The translations under genes were made by a program, and so were the position numbers. The notes beneath the pieces are model-generated. The model saw only the letters and a list, made by a program, of their open reading frames with translations, was not told where the DNA came from and made no database searches. This document shows positions 5,016 to 5,334 of a DNA stretch of 5,334 nt, one piece after another. The stretch's first letter is position 1. Each line of letters starts with the position of its first letter. Source of the DNA: Psychrobacter sp. (GTDB lineage: Bacteria; Pseudomonadota; Gammaproteobacteria; Pseudomonadales; Moraxellaceae); assembly GCA_020024075.1 (NCBI GenBank), contig JAHHUJ010000157.1, positions 1-5,334 of the forward strand. The letters are read 5' to 3'.

Positions 5016-5334
5016 TTAGTCTTTAGTCGACTGTTTTTGTTCGATATCGAGTAACAATCGCTTCTTATCCACGCCTCCTGTATAACCACCTAAGCCGCCG
5101 TCACTGGCCACCACTCGATGACAAGGAATGATTATACTAAAAGGATTTTTGCCATTGGCGTTGGCCACCGCTCGGTACGCTGTGGGTTTGCCAATATTTT
5201 GCGCCAATTGAGCATAACTAATGGTCTTCCCATAAGGGATTTGTTGCAGCGCACGCCAGACGCTTTGCTGAAACGGAGTTCCTAACGACCAATCAAGTGC
5301 AATATCGAATTGCTGACGCTCGCCAGAGCGATAC
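5016..5334 (-). CDS. ogt: Methylated-DNA--[protein]-cysteine S-methyltransferase (partial, N-terminus outside window)
   Basis: This is the C-terminal 105 residues of an O6-alkylguanine-DNA alkyltransferase, a suicide repair enzyme that moves the alkyl group from O6-guanine (or O4-thymine) to its own cysteine. In the visible part: GTPFQQSVWRAL (18-29 of the fragment), IPYGKTISYAQLA (32-44) with the DNA-contacting tyrosine Y40, the RAVANANGKNP stretch with the base-flipping arginine R54 (family usually RAVGxANGxNP), the active-site PCHRV with C71 (codon 5123-5121), and GGLGGYTGGVDKKRLLLDIE at 79-98. The reading frame is open to the right edge, in phase with a codon at 5333-5331; about 60-75 residues and the start are missing. 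A TTG at 5207 inside the conserved core is not the start. The single-domain C-terminus without Ada regulatory parts in view favours Ogt, but an Ada fusion cannot be excluded because the N-terminus is missing. Confidence 0.93.
   Translation of the reverse strand, partial: YRSGERQQFDIALDWSLGTPFQQSVWRALQQIPYGKTISYAQLAQNIGKPTAYRAVANANGKNPFSIIIPCHRVVASDGGLGGYTGGVDKKRLLLDIEQKQSTKD

Noticed and set aside
5016..5207. A separate 63-residue protein starting from TTG at 5207
   Set aside because: The frame stays open to the right edge and encodes the conserved alkyltransferase core (GTPFQ, IPYGKT) upstream of this codon, so it is an internal fragment of ogt.

Overview
The window looks like ordinary chromosome from a gammaproteobacterium of the Moraxellaceae, most likely Psychrobacter or a close relative. 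This is an inference from the moderately AT-rich composition, the AT-rich intergenic DNA, the gammaproteobacterial flavour of YebC and the AarF/UbiB-type kinase, and the mix of small stand-alone genes. No database search was possible. I see no insertion sequence, integrase, phage gene, CRISPR array, tRNA or rRNA.

Layout from left to right: an AT-rich leader (1-148) carrying a plausible promoter; a plus-strand Lrp/AsnC-family regulator (149-652); then three minus-strand genes. In their direction of transcription these are a six-helix voltage-gated-type potassium channel with a C-terminal zinc ribbon (3705-2875), an AarF/ABC1/UbiB-family kinase-like protein (2812-1502) and a YoaK/DUF1275 membrane protein (1392-718). 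The DUF1275 gene ends in an intrinsic terminator whose stem is made partly from its own last codons, and it converges on the regulator. A 421-base non-coding stretch (3706-4126) separates the channel start from plus-strand yebC (4127-4873). It contains promoter-like elements on both strands and a hairpin. yebC is followed by three consecutive hairpins, the last a strong terminator that also serves the convergent, partial ogt gene (5333-5016, minus), which runs off the right edge.

The genes do not form one pathway. The channel (membrane potential and K+ flux), the UbiB-family protein (isoprenoid lipid or quinone homeostasis) and DUF1275 (unknown transport) share a strand and could be partly co-transcribed, although a TATAAT box precedes the kinase gene. 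YebC is a translation or transcription-associated factor, and Ogt repairs O6-alkylguanine. The regulator probably controls itself and perhaps a gene left of the window.

I found no convincing new multi-gene system. The items most worth checking are the three-hairpin 3' untranslated region of yebC, the zinc-ribbon tail on the channel, the palindromic double -10 element upstream of the channel, and the short UbiB-family paralogue lacking the usual C-terminal membrane anchor.
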